NCBI RefSeq assembly: GCF_000208745.1
Contig: NC_030851.1
Coordinates: forward strand, 33,254,974 to 33,318,973
Direction of reading: 5' to 3'
Source: Theobroma cacao
Lineage: Eukaryota > Streptophyta > Magnoliopsida > Malvales > Malvaceae
Length of the DNA: 64,000 nucleotides
A program made the position numbers and the translations under genes. Numbering within the stretch: position 1 is the stretch's first letter; each line of letters starts with the position of its first letter. A model generated the notes under the pieces. The model worked only from the letters and a program-made list of their open reading frames with translations, was not told where the DNA came from and ran no database searches. This document shows, one piece after another, positions 1 to 11,140 of the stretch.

Positions 1-507
1 AAAAGGACCAAGAAAGTTAAGGCTTGGATTAAACCTCATAGTGGAAGCCTTAAATTTAATACTGATGATGCTTCTAAAGGCTATTCAGGTATGTAAGGAA
101 TTAGAGTTAATTTAAGGAATGAACATGGCTTTACACTTGCCCTATTTTCAAAAGCTATTGGTATATCGGACTCGAGTAGAACTAAACTCCTTGCTGTGAG
201 AGAAACTACCCTTATTTTTGCTGCATCGAGATAGAACTCCTCCCATACTCTCCCCATTGAATGTGATGCTAGTAATGTTGCAAAGTGGATTAAAAAGCCT
301 AAGGATGTGCCTTGGAGACTTAGACCATTGATTATACAAATCCTTAGTCTACTTGGCAGGATCACGCAATGGAACATTCAACACATCCCAAGATCTGCTA
401 ATGGTGTTGTTGATTCTGTAGCTAAAGCAGGTGTGTCGTATCCTCATGACTTGCTATGGATAATCAATGACACTCAGACTGAGGGAAATCAAACCATTGA
501 TGGCTAA
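1..507 (+). pseudogene. LINE (plant L1-type) RNase H domain, decayed 3' end of ORF2
   Basis: One reading frame (frame 1) runs from the window edge to a stop at 505-507, broken by in-frame stops at 94-96 and 232-234. It reads as the RNase H domain that closes ORF2 of plant L1 elements: LKFNTDDASKG at the start (first catalytic Asp), IECDASN in the middle, and WNIQHIPRSANGVVDSVAKAG at the end. The usual AELLAIRE motif reads TKLLAVRE, so the catalytic Glu appears lost. The rest of ORF2 lies left of the window. A similar domain recurs near 36.65 kb. The fragment is non-functional. Confidence 0.85.
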
Positions 508-869
508 CATTGATTCGTTTTGTGTATACACACTTTTTTCTACTCTACTGTTTTCCATGGATGCTGCTCTTGAGGTAGGTTTTTCAAGTGTACAAATCCC
601 TATGCTTAATGCCACTAGTCTGTTATGCTAGTTACATGTATATACCTTTTATGGATATCATTGGAGTTAGGTTAGATATTGTGTACAGAAGGGTTTTATC
701 ATCATTTTTTGTTGGAATGGTTTTGGTATAGCTGTTTTATGGCAAGTTAAGTATGGGTTGATGAAGCTAATGGCTTTTTATTATTTGAAGCTTTTCTGTT
801 CTTACTTTAAATAGTTTGTACATGTTTTTCTCATTATTAATACAAAGTCACTTTTCAAAAAAAAAAAAA
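508..869 (+). repeat. LINE 3' UTR with poly(A) tail
   Basis: This follows the RNase H stop directly and ends in a run of 13 A at 857-869, preceded by the TTAATACAAAG type of sequence common just before plant LINE tails. The tail fixes the 3' end of the element. The 5' end is outside the window, so no target duplication can be checked. Confidence 0.75.
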
Positions 870-1660
870 GAGAATTTGTTGTTTTGAGTTTTCATTTTTA
901 GCTTTCAATTTGACTCTTGAGAAGAGGGATTGAAATTTATAAGATGGAAGAAAGATTATTCTGACATGTAACTCAATTCATCACATGTATAAAAATTTAT
1001 AAACAAAATACTCTTTTTACAGTCAACATATATACTTATTGTTATTATTAAGTTGTGAAATTATTTATACTAGCATTTGTTAAATTATAATGATGTATTC
1101 TTGGAAAGCTGTCTAGTTTATACCAACAATTACATATTAAGTTTTGATTAATTTACTCTGCTGTTTTTTCTTTTAATTATTTTTTCTTGGTTTATCTTTT
1201 TTCAATTAAAAGACAAGGTACGGATAGAAAGGTTGTTTATGATATATTCTATCATACTCTCGTGATTATTATTAAAGGTAACAAATGGATGAATTTGGAT
1301 TCTATTATTTCAATTTGGATCATTTTAAATTTAATTTTATCTTTCCCTCACTTCTCTAAAGAAAGAATACTGTAATTCAGCTACAACAAAGAGATGAGTT
1401 AAGGCAAATAATGGTGAAACATAACTATCTTTGAAATAGTAGGATCCACATTCTTCAACCCCTAGAATCTGAAGAATGAGGTGAACCATGCTAGGAGCAA
1501 AGCAAATGGAAGTGGATAAATCTGTTTCAAGGTATAAACTAAAGGAATAGTGATGGAGAGAGGATACTGAAGAGGTTGGTGTGAACGAATAGGATGGAAC
1601 CATGGTGGTCGGAGAGGAGTATAGTGGTGGCATGAAAGAAGAATACAATATGAGAATCAA
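870..1660. other. AT-rich sequence, nothing recognised
   Basis: No coding similarity, RNA gene or clear repeat was seen. From about 1400 it becomes purine-rich and is probably the 5' part of the LINE ORF1 that starts to be readable at 1667. Confidence 0.4.
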
Positions 1661-1666
1661 AGGAAA

Positions 1667-1835
1667 ATGAAAATGTTCTTTGTTTTTGTCAATAAGATCC
1701 TTGACGGAGTTGATAGTATGCCGCTACAGAAACTCTTTAAAGACTTTAGAGAAGTTAGAGAGGTTTTTATGGCACAAAAAAAGAGCTATAGTGGAAATAA
1801 GTTAGGCTTTATCAGAAACAATATTTTAAGGGAGG
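1667..1835 (+). pseudogene. LINE ORF1, N-terminal half of RRM-like domain (piece 1 of 3)
   Basis: The open frame reads FVNKILDGVDSMPLQKLFKDF, then VREVFMAQKKS and GNKLGFIR. This is the layout of the RRM-like domain at the start of many plant L1 ORF1 proteins (V-F-V-D-N-I, L-F-x-x-F-G, V-x-D-V-F-I-P, G-x-x-F-G-F-V-R). The domain stops at 1835, where a Copia LTR begins, and its second half reappears after the Copia element at 7096. ORF1 proteins bind LINE RNA. This copy is broken. Confidence 0.65.
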
Positions 1836-2169
1836 TATTAAGCCATAAAGGAGTAGAAGATAAGTTAAAGCTATTGTTATTGATGAAGATTGCAGCTTAA
1901 GTCTAAAGAAGACTGAAGACTAAGGAAAAAAGAATGACGTGTTTTATTTATATTAATTGTACATTTTTACTTTTACTGTTTTGTAGTTTACCATGGTTAT
2001 TTTACCTAGGTTAATATTGTTGGTAAATTAGTTAGTTTAGTTGGTTTCTTATTGGTCAATTGCTTGTTAAATACTGTTGTAATAACTGAGCATTGATAAG
2101 GGAATATAAATAGTTTCTTCTTTTTTCTTTTTCCTCTAGATTCATTAAACTCCAGAGCATCTTCGATCA
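1836..2169 (+). repeat. 5' LTR of Copia element A
   Basis: It matches 6755-7090 along its length, starting TATTAAGCCATAAAGG (a TG-to-TA change at the edge) and ending in CA just before the PBS. The sequence GAATATAAATAG at about 2102-2112 is a plausible LTR TATA box. Confidence 0.88.
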
Positions 2170-2181
2170 TGGTATCAAAGC
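2170..2181 (+). other. Primer binding site (tRNA-iMet type) of Copia A
   Basis: TGGTATCAAAGC lies immediately after the LTR and differs by one base from the usual plant Copia PBS TGGTATCAGAGC, which pairs with the 3' end of initiator methionine tRNA. Confidence 0.85.
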
Positions 2182-2309
2182 AACTACAGGTTAGTGTTAT
2201 TGAACCTCCCATCTGATCTTGAAATTTGCTACAAATTTTGTCTCTTGTTGTTTTTAAACGTGTTAGTAGTAGAAAGTTACTTTGTAATTGTGTGAAATTT
2301 GTTGCATCA

Positions 2310-3302
2310 ATGATGAAATCAACAGTTACTGAGTCAACCCTGTCACCTATTGAAGACCCCAAGCCTCCTTATTTTCTTCATCACTCTAATCACCCAAGAT
2401 CAGTAGTGATTACTCCTAAGCTCAGTACAACAAATTATGTACCTTGGAGCAGGTCCATTTCTTCTAGCTATTTCAATCAGAAATAAGATAGGGTTCCTCA
2501 ATGGAACCATTTCTAAACTAGCCTCAATAGATTCTCTATTTGAATCGTGGACAAGATGAAACAATTTGATTGTTACATGGTAATGAAATCCGTTACACCA
2601 TTGATGGCATATACTATTTTTTACATGGAATTTGTAGCTGAAATATGGAATGCTTTAAAATAAAATTTTTCTTAGCTTGATGATATAAGAGTCTACAACT
2701 TACAAAACTGTGTAGGTAATGTCATTTAGGGTGCTAAATCAGTGGATTCATATTTCATAGAGTTAAAGGCAATATGGGAAAAGATGAGGAATTGTCGACC
2801 TTTACCACAATGTGAATGCAGTAAGTGCAATCCTGAATGCTTTAAAAGGTACAACACACAAAACCAATACCAAAAGGATATGGTATTTCTATTTTTGAAT
2901 GAATCTTATTCTGCAATAAGGTCACAAATTATATTGTTGGAACTTATTCTTTCCTTGGATAAAGTTTACAATTTAGTATTGAGAGAGGAGACACAAAGGA
3001 ATCTATTAATGCAATCTTAACCACAATTGAATGCATCTGTTATGAATGCGGTACTTAATGATAAGAAAAAGTTTAAAAAGGCTATGGTTTGTTCTCATTG
3101 TAACAAAAAGAGACACCTTAAGGAGAAATGTTATAGGCTATTAGGTTTTCTTAATGACTTTAAAGTCAATAAAGGAAAAAATGCCTATAAGAGAGGAAAA
3201 TCAGTTAACTACATTACTACTATGGAGGATATGCAACATGTGCATGAAAAAAAAGTGACCGGACCTAACACCATGTCTCAAATTTCACTTATCAAGCAAT
3301 AA
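2310..3302 (+). pseudogene. Copia A gag remnant with zinc knuckle
   Basis: Broken open pieces carry Copia gag features: PPYFLHHSNHP and LSTTNYVPWSRS near the N-terminus, a YFIELKAIWEKM stretch at about 2742, and a CCHC knuckle at about 3090 (C-S-H-C, then H, then C; the usual Gly before His is Arg). Several stops and a frame change separate the parts. Confidence 0.75.
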
Positions 3303-3311
3303 ATTAGTAAA

Positions 3312-4750
3312 TTGGTGACTCTTTTGAATGAGAATGGAATTGGCACTGATGAAGGTAAAGACATTCCTAGTACCAGTCAGCACAGCAAACATTCTTTAGT
3401 GAATTCTGCTTTTGCAGGTATTGTATCTAGCCATTGTTGTTTCCATTCTTCTTACAAGCTTAGACATTTGAAAAACCTTATGATTGATCACAATCCTTGG
3501 ATTGTAGATACAGGAGCTACGGATCACATATCTTATACTCTTGACAACTTCATTTATACTAAACTAGTCTCTAATTGCTATGTACAATTACTAAATAAAG
3601 CTAAGGTTGTAGTTACTCATATAAGAACTATAAAACTAAATCTTTTGCTTACTTTAATAAACGTTTTATATGTTCCAACCTTCAAATTCAATTTGTTTTT
3701 TGTTAGTCAATTTACTAATTCAAAACAAAATGTCTATGGTTCACTGATCAAGTTTGTGTACTCCAAGACCTACCTTCATGGAAAATGATTAAGATAGCTA
3801 AAGTTTTATTTGGATTATATTCTACAAGGAAGTCAAGATAAACAAGATCTGTCAAATTATATTTTAGATCAATTTGTTGAGTTTGTAAATAAGTCTGTTG
3901 GTTTTGATAAGTCTGTCAATTAGTCTACTAGTTTTAGTTGTTTTTTCGCACCACAAAATTTTGATCTCTAGCACTTTAGGTTAGGACATGCCCCTCTAGA
4001 CAGAATGAATGTGATATATAGGACTAGTTCAGATGTTCAATGTACCAGTAACTTGCTTTGTGAACTTTGTCCCATAGCAAAATAGAGAAAGTTACTTTTT
4101 CTGGTCCATGTACAATCTACTGTTTCTCTCTTTGAAATTGTCCATGTTGACATTTAGGGGCCCAATAAGGCTACACTTTCTAATCACAGATGTTTCTAGA
4201 CAATAGAGGATGATTTGAGTCGATTTGCATGGATTTTGCTTATGAAATGTAAATCTGATGTGTTTACTGGTTTTCATAACTATGTTAAGACTCAATTTAA
4301 TACTTTTATTAAGTAATCAGGTCCGATAATGGGATAGAGTTCAATCTTGATAATTTTTCTCTAAGACATGAATTATACATCAACTTTCTTGTGTGGAGAC
4401 ACCACAACGGAATGATGTTGTTGAAAGAAAACATCAACACATTCTTGTTATGGTTAGAGCTTTGCTACACCAAGCCAAAGTCCCACTTCATTTCTAGGGC
4501 CATGCAGTGCTCATTGCAATTGATATAATCAACAAAATGCCAAGTAAGATTCTTGATAACAAGACTCATTTTTAGCTTTTGTATAATAAAATGCCTTCTT
4601 ATGATAATTTTCGAGTCTTTAGTAGTTTATGTTTTTCTGCTACATTAAATCAACATAAAAAGAAATTTGATTATAGAGCTCATAAATGTATTTTCTTAAG
4701 ATATCTTAATGGAGTCAGAGGGTTTGTTTTGAAGCAAACAAAGTTTTTTT
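3312..4750 (+). pseudogene. Copia A protease and integrase remnant
   Basis: The protease site reads PWIVDTGATDHIS at about 3497-3535 with Asp-Thr-Gly intact. Downstream, HFRLGHAPLDRM at about 3972 and CELCPIAK at about 4057 mark the integrase zinc-binding region. The integrase core is heavily mutated, with stops in every frame. Confidence 0.65.
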
Positions 4751-5220
4751 TTCCATAAATGTGATCTTTCATGAAAATATCTTTCCCTTTCACTCCTCGT
4801 AGCAGAATTCACAAGTACCTGTATTTTGTCAAACTCCTCTTGTTCATGACTCTCATTTTAATGTTCTTGTTGTTGTTCTTTTTGCTAATGTACCTATTAC
4901 TTCTTCTGTTGATACAATTACACATGTTGTTAATCACTATTTTGATTCTAATATTTTGCCAACATCATCAAATCATTCACATACATCATCGAATGATATA
5001 ACTTATTTACATTTAGACACATCTTCATCCAATTTTAGCTAAACCTTCTCTTGATAATGATTCTTTAAATCTCACACCTGTTGATATCTCTATGCCACCT
5101 AGAAAAAGTGACAAAACTAAACATTAACCCAAATATTTAGATGCATATCAAGTTGATTTACCAACACATTCCAATTCTATCACTTTTCACCCTATTACCA
5201 AATTTTTATTATCTCATCAT

Positions 5221-5963
5221 TTGTCCCAGACACATAAAACTTTCACAACCTCTTTATCAAATGTTTATGAACCTAATACCTATCATCAAGCTATGAAATA
5301 TGCTCGTTGGAAAGCGGCAATGGCTATTGATTTGGAATCCAATTCTCATATAATAGGTTGTAAATGGGTATACAGAGTTAAAATGCAAGCTAATGGCAAT
5401 GTTGAGAGATATAAAGCTTGTTTAGTTGCCAAGGGTTATAATCAGGTTGAAGGGTTTGATTATCAAGAAACGTTTAGTCTTGTCACTAAACACACCATAG
5501 TGAGAGTTTTGTTAGCCTTGGCAGCAGCAAAAGGTTGGTGTTTGTCTCAACTGGACATCAATAATGTAGCTCTCAATGGTGATTTTGATGAGGAAGTTTA
5601 TATGAGTTTACTTCCTACTTATGAGGTTAAGGAGGAGCATTCATCTGATACAAAGCTTGTTTGTAAACTGCATAAATCTTTATATGGTTTGAAGCAAGCT
5701 TCTAGGCAATGGAATGCCAAATTTACTGTTGTTTTACTTTAATATGGTTTTACATAATCACCTTTAGATTACTTTTGTTTACATTCAACAAGAGAGATGG
5801 AGGTTTTATTACTTTGCTTGTTTATGTAGATGACATCATAGTTTCTGCTAGTTCAAATCAATTAGCTATTGATGTGGGAAATTATCTAAGTTCTCACTTT
5901 AAGTTGAAAGACCTTGGGGTTGTTAAGTATTTTTTAGGCTTTGAAGTCGCTCCGTCTTCTTAA
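5221..5963 (+). pseudogene. Copia A reverse transcriptase remnant
   Basis: Two overlapping frames (5221-5742 and 5709-5963) together hold a nearly complete Copia RT: GCKWVYRVK, ERYKACLVAKGYNQ, LDINNVALNG, KSLYGLKQASRQWN, then LVYVDDIIVS in the second frame. The YVDD catalytic pair is intact. A frameshift near 5710-5745 separates the halves. Confidence 0.88.
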
Positions 5964-6017
5964 AGTATCTTTATTTGTCAACGAAAGTACACACTTGATC
6001 TTCTTCAAGAACATGGT

Positions 6018-6654
6018 TTGGTTGGTGCCAAACCAATTACAACTCCCATTGATTATAATCATAAGCTTAGCAAAGTATCTGATGAAGAACAACTTCTTAA
6101 TGTTACTACATACAAACAGCTTATTGGTAAACTTTTATATCTAACTTTCACTAGGCCAAACATATGTTATGTTGTCCAAACACTTGCTCAGTTTATGGTC
6201 ATGTTCATCTTATGGTAACTTACTATGTTTTGAAATATTTGAAGAGTTCACTTTGTTAGGGCATTTTAGTGTAGTCTAAATCAAACTTAAACTATTTGCC
6301 TACTCAAATAGTGAACAGGTTGCCCTGACATTAGGAGGTTTGTAATAGGCTTTTGCTTTTTTTTGTGGTTCTTTAATTAATTAGAAGTCAGAGAAATAAC
6401 TTGTGGTTGCTAGGAGTTTTGCTATGGCTTCAACTTGTTATGAGATTTTGTGGTTACAATCTTTGATGATTGATTTTGGCATTCATCATACTGATTTTGT
6501 TAAACTTTTTAGTGATAGTCAGTCTGTTGTACACATTTGTAAAACTCCTTTCCTTCGTGAACGGACCAAACTTATCGAAATAGACTACCATTTCATAAAG
6601 GAAAAGTTCAACTCTGGTTTAATTGAGCCTATTCATGTTCCTACCAATGTTTAG
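6018..6654 (+). pseudogene. Copia A RNase H remnant
   Basis: GAKPITTPIDYNH and LLYLTFTRPNICYVV form the connection domain. LFSDSQSVVHICKTPF and RTKLIEIDYHFIKEK form the C-terminal RNase H. The middle part (about 6285-6400) is readable only across several stops, and the first catalytic Asp region reads AYSNSEQVA instead of the usual YSDSDWA, so it is dead. Confidence 0.78.
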
Positions 6655-6745
6655 CTTACAGATTTGTTTATCAAGGCTCTGCAACCTCATTTATTCCTTA
6701 ATCTTCTCAGCAAGATGAATGTGCATGATGTTCACAATTCATCTT

Positions 6746-6754
6746 GAAGGGGAA
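6746..6754 (+). other. Polypurine tract of Copia A
   Basis: GAAGGGGAA lies directly upstream of the 3' LTR at 6755, the position where second-strand synthesis is primed. Confidence 0.8.
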
Positions 6755-7090
6755 TATTAAGCCATAAAGGAAAAGAAGATAAGTTAAAGTTATTATTGTT
6801 GATGAAGATTGCAGCTTAAGTTTGAATAAGACTAAAGATTAAAAAAAGAAGAATGATGTGTTTTATTTATATTAATTGTACAGATTTACTTTTACTCCTT
6901 TGTAGTTTACAATGTTTATTTTACCTAGGTTAATATTGTTGGTAAATTAGTTAGTCTAGTTCGTTTCCTATTGGTCAACTGCTTGTATAATTATTGTTGT
7001 AATAATTGAGCATTGATAAGGGAATATACACAATTTTCTTCCTCTCTGGTTTTCATCTTGATTCATTAAACTCTAGAGCATCTTCAATCA
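6755..7090 (+). repeat. 3' LTR of Copia element A
   Basis: It is the partner of 1836-2169. It begins TATTAAGCCATAAAGG and ends in CA. The two LTRs differ by scattered substitutions and small indels, so the insertion is old. Confidence 0.88.
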
Positions 7091-7095
7091 GAAGT

Positions 7096-8143
7096 CACAC
7101 TTAGCCATTAACAACCTCAGCGGAGTATGGTTACTAAATTTTAGGTTAGAAGTGAACTAGGCGAAATATGGCAATTTCAAGTAGGATAGAAAAACAAAAG
7201 CTATCACAAGAAAGAGAAATGAAAAAATTAACAGAATGGATATAGAGATATTGGTTCAAAGAAATAAGCAGATGGAAGAGGATAAAGACTCAAACAAAGT
7301 TCATAAAGTTGAAAAAAAGGATCAAAGCTACATGGTAGCAGAAACTGTAAGAAAATTAAAAACTTCTGAAGTGAAGATAAATGACAAAACATTGAAGTGT
7401 TGGGAAAAAAATGTAATTGCACAAGCTAAATATTAGATGTTAGCAAACCAACTGCAAAAACATCTCTATGGCGTAGGGGAAAAGAAAATTAGAGTTAGAA
7501 ACTTGACAACTTACCACTACTTAATCACATTAGAAGATAGGAAATTGTTTGAAGATTTGAAAGGAAACGATAGGGTGGCTAAAGTAGTGGTTTTTGACTT
7601 TAAACGAACGGTTAGATGACTTCAAGACATAAGTATACCAGAAGTGGTTAGTTATAAACGGAATTCATACACACACATGGTGTTTTGAAACTTTCCAAAG
7701 CATTGTAAAACATTAAGATGAACTACTATTAGTAGAAGAGGACATAGTGGAAGAGAGAGACTATAGTTAATGTGTAATGGCTATCTCCATAATTGACAAA
7801 GGTAATATCGAAGAGAATATAGAGATGAAAATTGAGGGAAAGAGTTTCATATTGAGAGTGATGGAATTTCAAAGAGTAGAGAAGGGACCAAATTGAGAGG
7901 AAGATGATGAAAATAGTGAAGCAAAAGAGTTATGATGGGAAAAAGACTCATCAGAAAGCTTGGTGTGTAGCAGAAAGGAAAATGGGAGAAAATATGCTAT
8001 GGAAGTTACAAAACCTAATATGGATGTGAATGGTGATGTGAAGATGGCTTATGTGGAAGCAAAATGTGACATAGGGAGAAACGACGTGTAAGAGGGTTGT
8101 TAGTAATGTTAGCCTAAAGAATAAATGGCAAGAATGTCCAAGA
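7096..8143 (+). pseudogene. LINE ORF1, second half of RRM and middle domain (piece 2 of 3)
   Basis: Directly after the Copia element the sequence resumes the interrupted RRM-like domain: LAINNLSGVWLLNFRLEV then AKYG. Next come an acidic/basic linker (7236-7436) and a DUF4283-like middle domain: LANQLQKHLYGVGEK, NLTTYHYLITLEDRKLFEDL, then (with frame breaks) EDIVEER, MAISIIDKGNI and IEGKSFILRVMEFQ at about 7830-7880. This is the order in plant L1 ORF1 proteins. Stops and frameshifts abound. It breaks off at about 8143, where LTR-like sequence starts. Confidence 0.6.
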
Positions 8144-10024
8144 TGAGGGGGAATTGGACTATAAAAAAATCTTAAAAATTGAATAACAAAGAGCTATAAT
8201 TGACTATAGTGATCCTATAGTTGATACTAAACTAGAAAACATGTTTTCAAACCTTAAGAAGAGGTTCCAATAAGAATTTAATGAATAAGTAAGTCTTAAG
8301 AAACTTAACTCAATCAAGCATTAGTAAATGATCACTTTTAAAATTCTTAAAACATTTTTCAAGTATAACTTAAACAATAACAACTCAAAAAAAAAAAAAA
8401 AAACATTTCAAGTTGAAAACTAAATCCTTTTCAAAGATAAATTTTTCTACTTGTGTTGAAAAACAGGGCTAGTGATTTTCTCAGACAAATTTCCAACAAT
8501 AAACCACCAAGCAAATATGAAAATCAAAGTAACAATGAAAAGCAAGGACACAAGTATTTTTACAGAGGTTTGGCTTTTTGAAATGCCTACATCCTCTTTT
8601 CTAGGTCACTTAGGAGTTTCAAATCCACTAAAAGAATATGTTTTTTAACAAGATCAAGTGAAACCCTCACAATGGCATTTCACGGGATCAAGTGATAATT
8701 CTTACACTAGCTTTTTGATGGGATTAGGCGATCACCTTATAACAACTTTTCACAAGATCAAGCAACAACTCTTATAATGCCTTTTACTAAGAGTAAACAC
8801 AACCCATACAATGCCTTTTACCGAAAGCAAGCACAACCCGTGCAATACCTTTTACCAGAAACAAGTACAAACCATACAATACCTTTTATCGGGAGCAAGC
8901 ACAATCCGTATATTAACTTTTCAAGGCTACGTAAGTACCTTTACAAAGAACAACAAGAATGCCTCTTAAAAGGTAAATTTTGCTAAGTGAGTACAAGGTA
9001 GGAAGAATGGCTAACGATGGATATAAAAATAGGATATAAAGATTGGAATGAAAGCACAAAAAAATTTCAACTCGTGTAGTTAATGCTTGGTTTACTTGGT
9101 ATTTCTCTTATTTCATTTCAAGACTTTGATTCTCAAGAGTTGGCCCTTTTCTCTCTTCTTTCTCACTTTGAAATACTTCTCAAGGATCTTTTTTATAGTT
9201 GAAGAAGTCTTGAAGTCGTTAGAGATGAATTAAACAATAATCTAGCCGTTAGACACAAGTTTGAAATAAATTTAGCCATTGTTAAAGCTTGAGGATTGAC
9301 TATGGTTCTTCAAATTTTCAAATTACGGCTTCTATAGTCGAGTATGAATATTCTCTACTTGATCAACCTCTTGAGAGTGAGTAACTTTGAAATTCTGGGC
9401 TTGAGGATCGACTACCAAACCTTGGAGATTGACTAAGACTCCTTGAAATTGAAATTTCCACATATCTATTGTGCTAAGGTCGACTGGCACTCGAGGAGGA
9501 TCGATTAGGGTTTCTCATCATGAGTTTTCCCAATGCTTTTGCTACTAGATCGATTAGAGCTTTTCTAGGATTGACTAGAGCTTTGTTTCCTCAAAATTCC
9601 TTATCATTTTGGCACTTGACTTCAGCTATATCTTTCTTGTAATCAAATGTTGAGTTGAGAATTTGCTTATTGACTTGAAACACCTTGGTTACTGTGTAGA
9701 TTGATAATCTTTGAATGCTTTCAAATAATCTCAATCACTTGTGAAGTTATCGTGCAACTTTGACATCTCAAAGATAAATGTTAGAGGAATCATAGTACTC
9801 ATACAACTAAGTCATTCAAGCGTGCAGACATTTATGAAGTGAGTGTGTGAAAGTTTAATAACTTCAAGAATTCGTACAACTAAAATAATCAAGCTTGTAA
9901 CCATGCAAAAACAAATGTATGAAAGTTAATCATTTCAAAAACTTGTCAAAGATTACTCTAGTAAAGCAAATGCAAATTTCAATAATTTTACATAATCAAA
10001 ACTATACTCATTTTCAAGCTAACA
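8144..10024 (+). mobile_element. Probable solo LTR or non-coding LTR-type insertion in the LINE
   Basis: The block starts TGAGGGGGAATTGGAC and ends at AAGCTAACA, wording typical of the edges of long plant LTRs. It has no coding potential and interrupts LINE ORF1 sequence on both sides. It contains the phrase CACAAGTATTTTTACAGAGG, a 34-bp minisatellite, and a stretch rich in TCGACTA/GATCGATTAG motifs. No clean target duplication is visible (CAAGA left, AAGGC right), so the exact edges and orientation are uncertain. Confidence 0.45.
8652..8926. repeat. 34-bp minisatellite, about 8 units
   Basis: Units begin near 8652, 8686, 8722, 8756, 8791, 8825, 8859 and 8893, mostly 34 bp with one 35 and one 36. 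Each carries a version of CAAGCACAACCCATACAAT followed by GCCTTTTACC. The right-hand units are more alike than the left-hand ones. The array lies inside the LTR-like insertion. Confidence 0.85.
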
Positions 10025-11140
10025 AAGGCATTGAAGAATAAAGCAAAATGAGAAAGGGAAGTTATAAAGATTTGAATTTCAATTTTAGGAGCAGCTGCAA
10101 AAAGCTTCAAATGGCAAAACAACACAAGTATGGGGATGGTAGAAAAACAAGAAAAGATGAGATAGAGATTACAAGGAAACGTCAACTCAAAATAGGTAAA
10201 AACACAAGTAAAAAGGAAAAGGTTACTGTAGCACAAGTAAAGGAATCTTTTAGAAGGAAAAAAGGGAACGGAGAACTAAAAGAGATAGTGGCAAAATGGG
10301 TGAACGATGGACAAGAAATAATGGAGCTAGATCAAGTTAAAATAGGTGGGTTAAAAGAAAGACAAGTTGAGTTAGAGAAAAGAATGGAAAAACGACACAG
10401 GGTCTTAGTGGCCAACTCTTGGTTAGGCCCAAAGTCAATGGGCGGAATTGAGCCTAACAGAAAAATGGGTAGGAAACTAGGAGGAAAAAGTAATCGAGCC
10501 AAATGAGTCCAATGGAAAAGAAAAGTGCTAGAACCCGAAGAAAGAATGGGTTGAGAGATAACAAATAGAGGCTAATGGGTCAAATGAAATCCAAAAAGAA
10601 AAAGCAAGAAAGTTAAAAATAATAAAGGAAATTAATGAGAAAAAGGAAAAGGAGGAAGACCACAAGAAAAATAAAAAAGAGAAGAAATTAAGGAAAAATG
10701 ATACAGAAATAAAAATATAGAGAAGAGGGAGAAAGATGAAAATGAAACAGGAGAAAAGGGATTGGAAAAAAAATGGAATGGAAGAGAATCGATGGGTAGG
10801 ATCACAATGGCCAAGGAAGGTTAGAAATAGGAAATTAGGGTGGATAAATAAGTTGGAAGTAAGGTTAGGGGGAAAGAAAAAGGGAAAGAAATTCAAAGCT
10901 AAAAACAGGAAAGAAAAAGAAGATGGGAGAACAGTGAATGGATCGCTGGCTAATAACGATGTCAAGCACAAAATGAGGTAATTCGTACTAAGGTAGAGGC
11001 ATGCTTGCAAGTTGCAAAACTCTTAGGACTAGCAAGTACAAGCAACGATGCAAAAATAGTGGAAAGATTAATACGTTAGAATGAGTACAACATGCAACAA
11101 CAAGCAAGAGAATTTGATTCTCTGCAAAGCACTTGCAACT
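10025..11140 (+). pseudogene. LINE ORF1, linker and C-terminal part (piece 3 of 3)
   Basis: A lysine- and glutamate-rich open frame (10048-10506) is followed by a second (10736-10981) ending NGSLANNDVKHKMR. After a frame change it continues KVEACLQVAKLLGLASTS and AKIVERLIR. This resembles the C-terminus of plant L1 ORF1 or the stretch just before the endonuclease (W-E-x-x-K-x-L-G-I, then a short helix). Stops occur between pieces. It follows the LTR-like insertion directly, which fits one LINE split twice. Confidence 0.45.

Larger units (their letters stand above)
1836..7090 (+). mobile_element. Ty1/Copia retrotransposon A, two LTRs, decayed coding region
   Basis: The element is about 5.26 kb with LTRs of about 334-336 bp, a PBS directly after the left LTR and a purine tract directly before the right LTR. 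Domain order is gag, protease, integrase, RT, RNase H, which is Copia order. Style (short LTRs, CxHC knuckle, LDINN and YVDDI motifs) suggests the Ale/Retrofit group, tentatively. Flanks GGAGG (1831-1835) and GAAGT (7091-7095) are a decayed 5-bp target duplication. The host sequence is a LINE ORF1 RRM domain. Many stops and frameshifts make it inactive. Confidence 0.88.

Noticed and set aside
8652..8926. Regular repeats that could suggest a CRISPR array
   Set aside because: The 34-bp units are contiguous, with no unique spacers, and lie in plant transposon DNA. It is a minisatellite.
10528..11010. Minus-strand ORF of 160 codons rich in Phe and Ser
   Set aside because: It is the reverse of purine-rich LINE ORF1 sequence on the plus strand.
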